31,565 bases of DNA, taken from Ruthenibacterium sp. (GTDB lineage Bacteria > Bacillota > Clostridia > Oscillospirales > Ruminococcaceae). Within the stretch, counting starts at the first letter, position 1; each line of letters opens with the position of its first letter. The stretch is from the NCBI GenBank assembly GCA_020025255.1, contig JAHHSK010000018.1, positions 1 to 31,565 on the forward strand, in the 5' to 3' direction. Below the pieces are notes generated by a model that was not told where the DNA came from, did no database searches, and saw nothing but the letters and a program-made list of their open reading frames with translations. The position numbers and the translations under genes are program-made. Of the stretch, positions 31,565 to 31,565 are shown one piece after another.

Positions 31565-31565
31565 G

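Noticed and set aside
1..31565. CRISPR arrays, tRNA/rRNA genes, phage or defence islands
   Set aside because: No regularly spaced repeat-spacer units beyond the three at the right edge, no conserved rRNA or tRNA signatures, and no integrase, capsid or toxin-like genes were seen.

Overview
The window reads as a chromosomal segment of an endospore-forming Firmicute of the class Clostridia, probably Oscillospirales/Ruminococcaceae-like. That placement is inferred from gene content and order, not from a phylogeny. Three things support it: the sporulation genes spoIIGA-sigE-sigG, yqfC-yqfD, a ylbJ-like gene and ymxH; the Firmicutes block phoH-ybeY-dgkA-era-yqzL-recO; and low-GC Gram-positive expression signals (strong purine-rich ribosome binding sites, TTG/GTG starts, T-tailed hairpin terminators). 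Nearly all the DNA is accounted for by recognisable housekeeping or sporulation genes. I see no CRISPR array, prophage, defence island or tRNA/rRNA gene.

Layout. (1) 212-4979: an operon for a Fe3+-type (FbpABC-like) ABC importer in the order ATPase, lipoprotein, double permease, followed by a translationally coupled metallo-beta-lactamase-fold hydrolase. (2) 5015-5492: a bidirectional terminator, the RNase P RNA gene on the minus strand, and back-to-back promoters for rnpB and gdhA. (3) 5546-9612: NADP-type glutamate dehydrogenase with its own terminator, an RluA-family pseudouridine synthase, and a membrane-anchored G5/M23 peptidase. (4) 9613-12574: a structured intergenic leader, then murA, walJ (yycJ) and rlmH, which cover cell wall and rRNA methylation. 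(5) 12702-16168: a heterodimeric ABC exporter with one degenerate ATP site. (6) Minus strand 16226-17614: a ylbJ-like membrane protein and a small four-cysteine protein. (7) 17677-23235: yqfC, yqfD, phoH, ybeY, dgkA, era, yqzL, recO. (8) 23321-28375: mutS2, then spoIIGA, sigE and sigG. (9) A HAD hydrolase on the minus strand, ymxH on plus, then rpsB-tsf, and finally a 21-bp-periodic repeat array at the right edge that looks like a transposon end.

How the parts work together. SpoIIGA is the membrane protease that activates pro-SigE in the mother cell. SigE normally drives genes such as yqfC/yqfD, and SigG is the late forespore factor. The spoIIGA promoter has a near-consensus -35 and a -10 separated by 21 bp, recalling the Spo0A-activated spoIIG promoter of Bacillus subtilis. 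MurA, WalJ and the M23 peptidase concern peptidoglycan synthesis and remodelling. PhoH, YbeY, Era, RlmH and RluA concern ribosome/rRNA maturation.

I do not find a convincing new biological system. The items most worth checking are the 131-bp out-of-frame overlap of yqzL with recO, the 21-bp repeats after tsf, the structured leader before murA, the long-spacer spoIIG promoter, and the Asn-to-Phe change beside the SpoIIGA catalytic aspartate.
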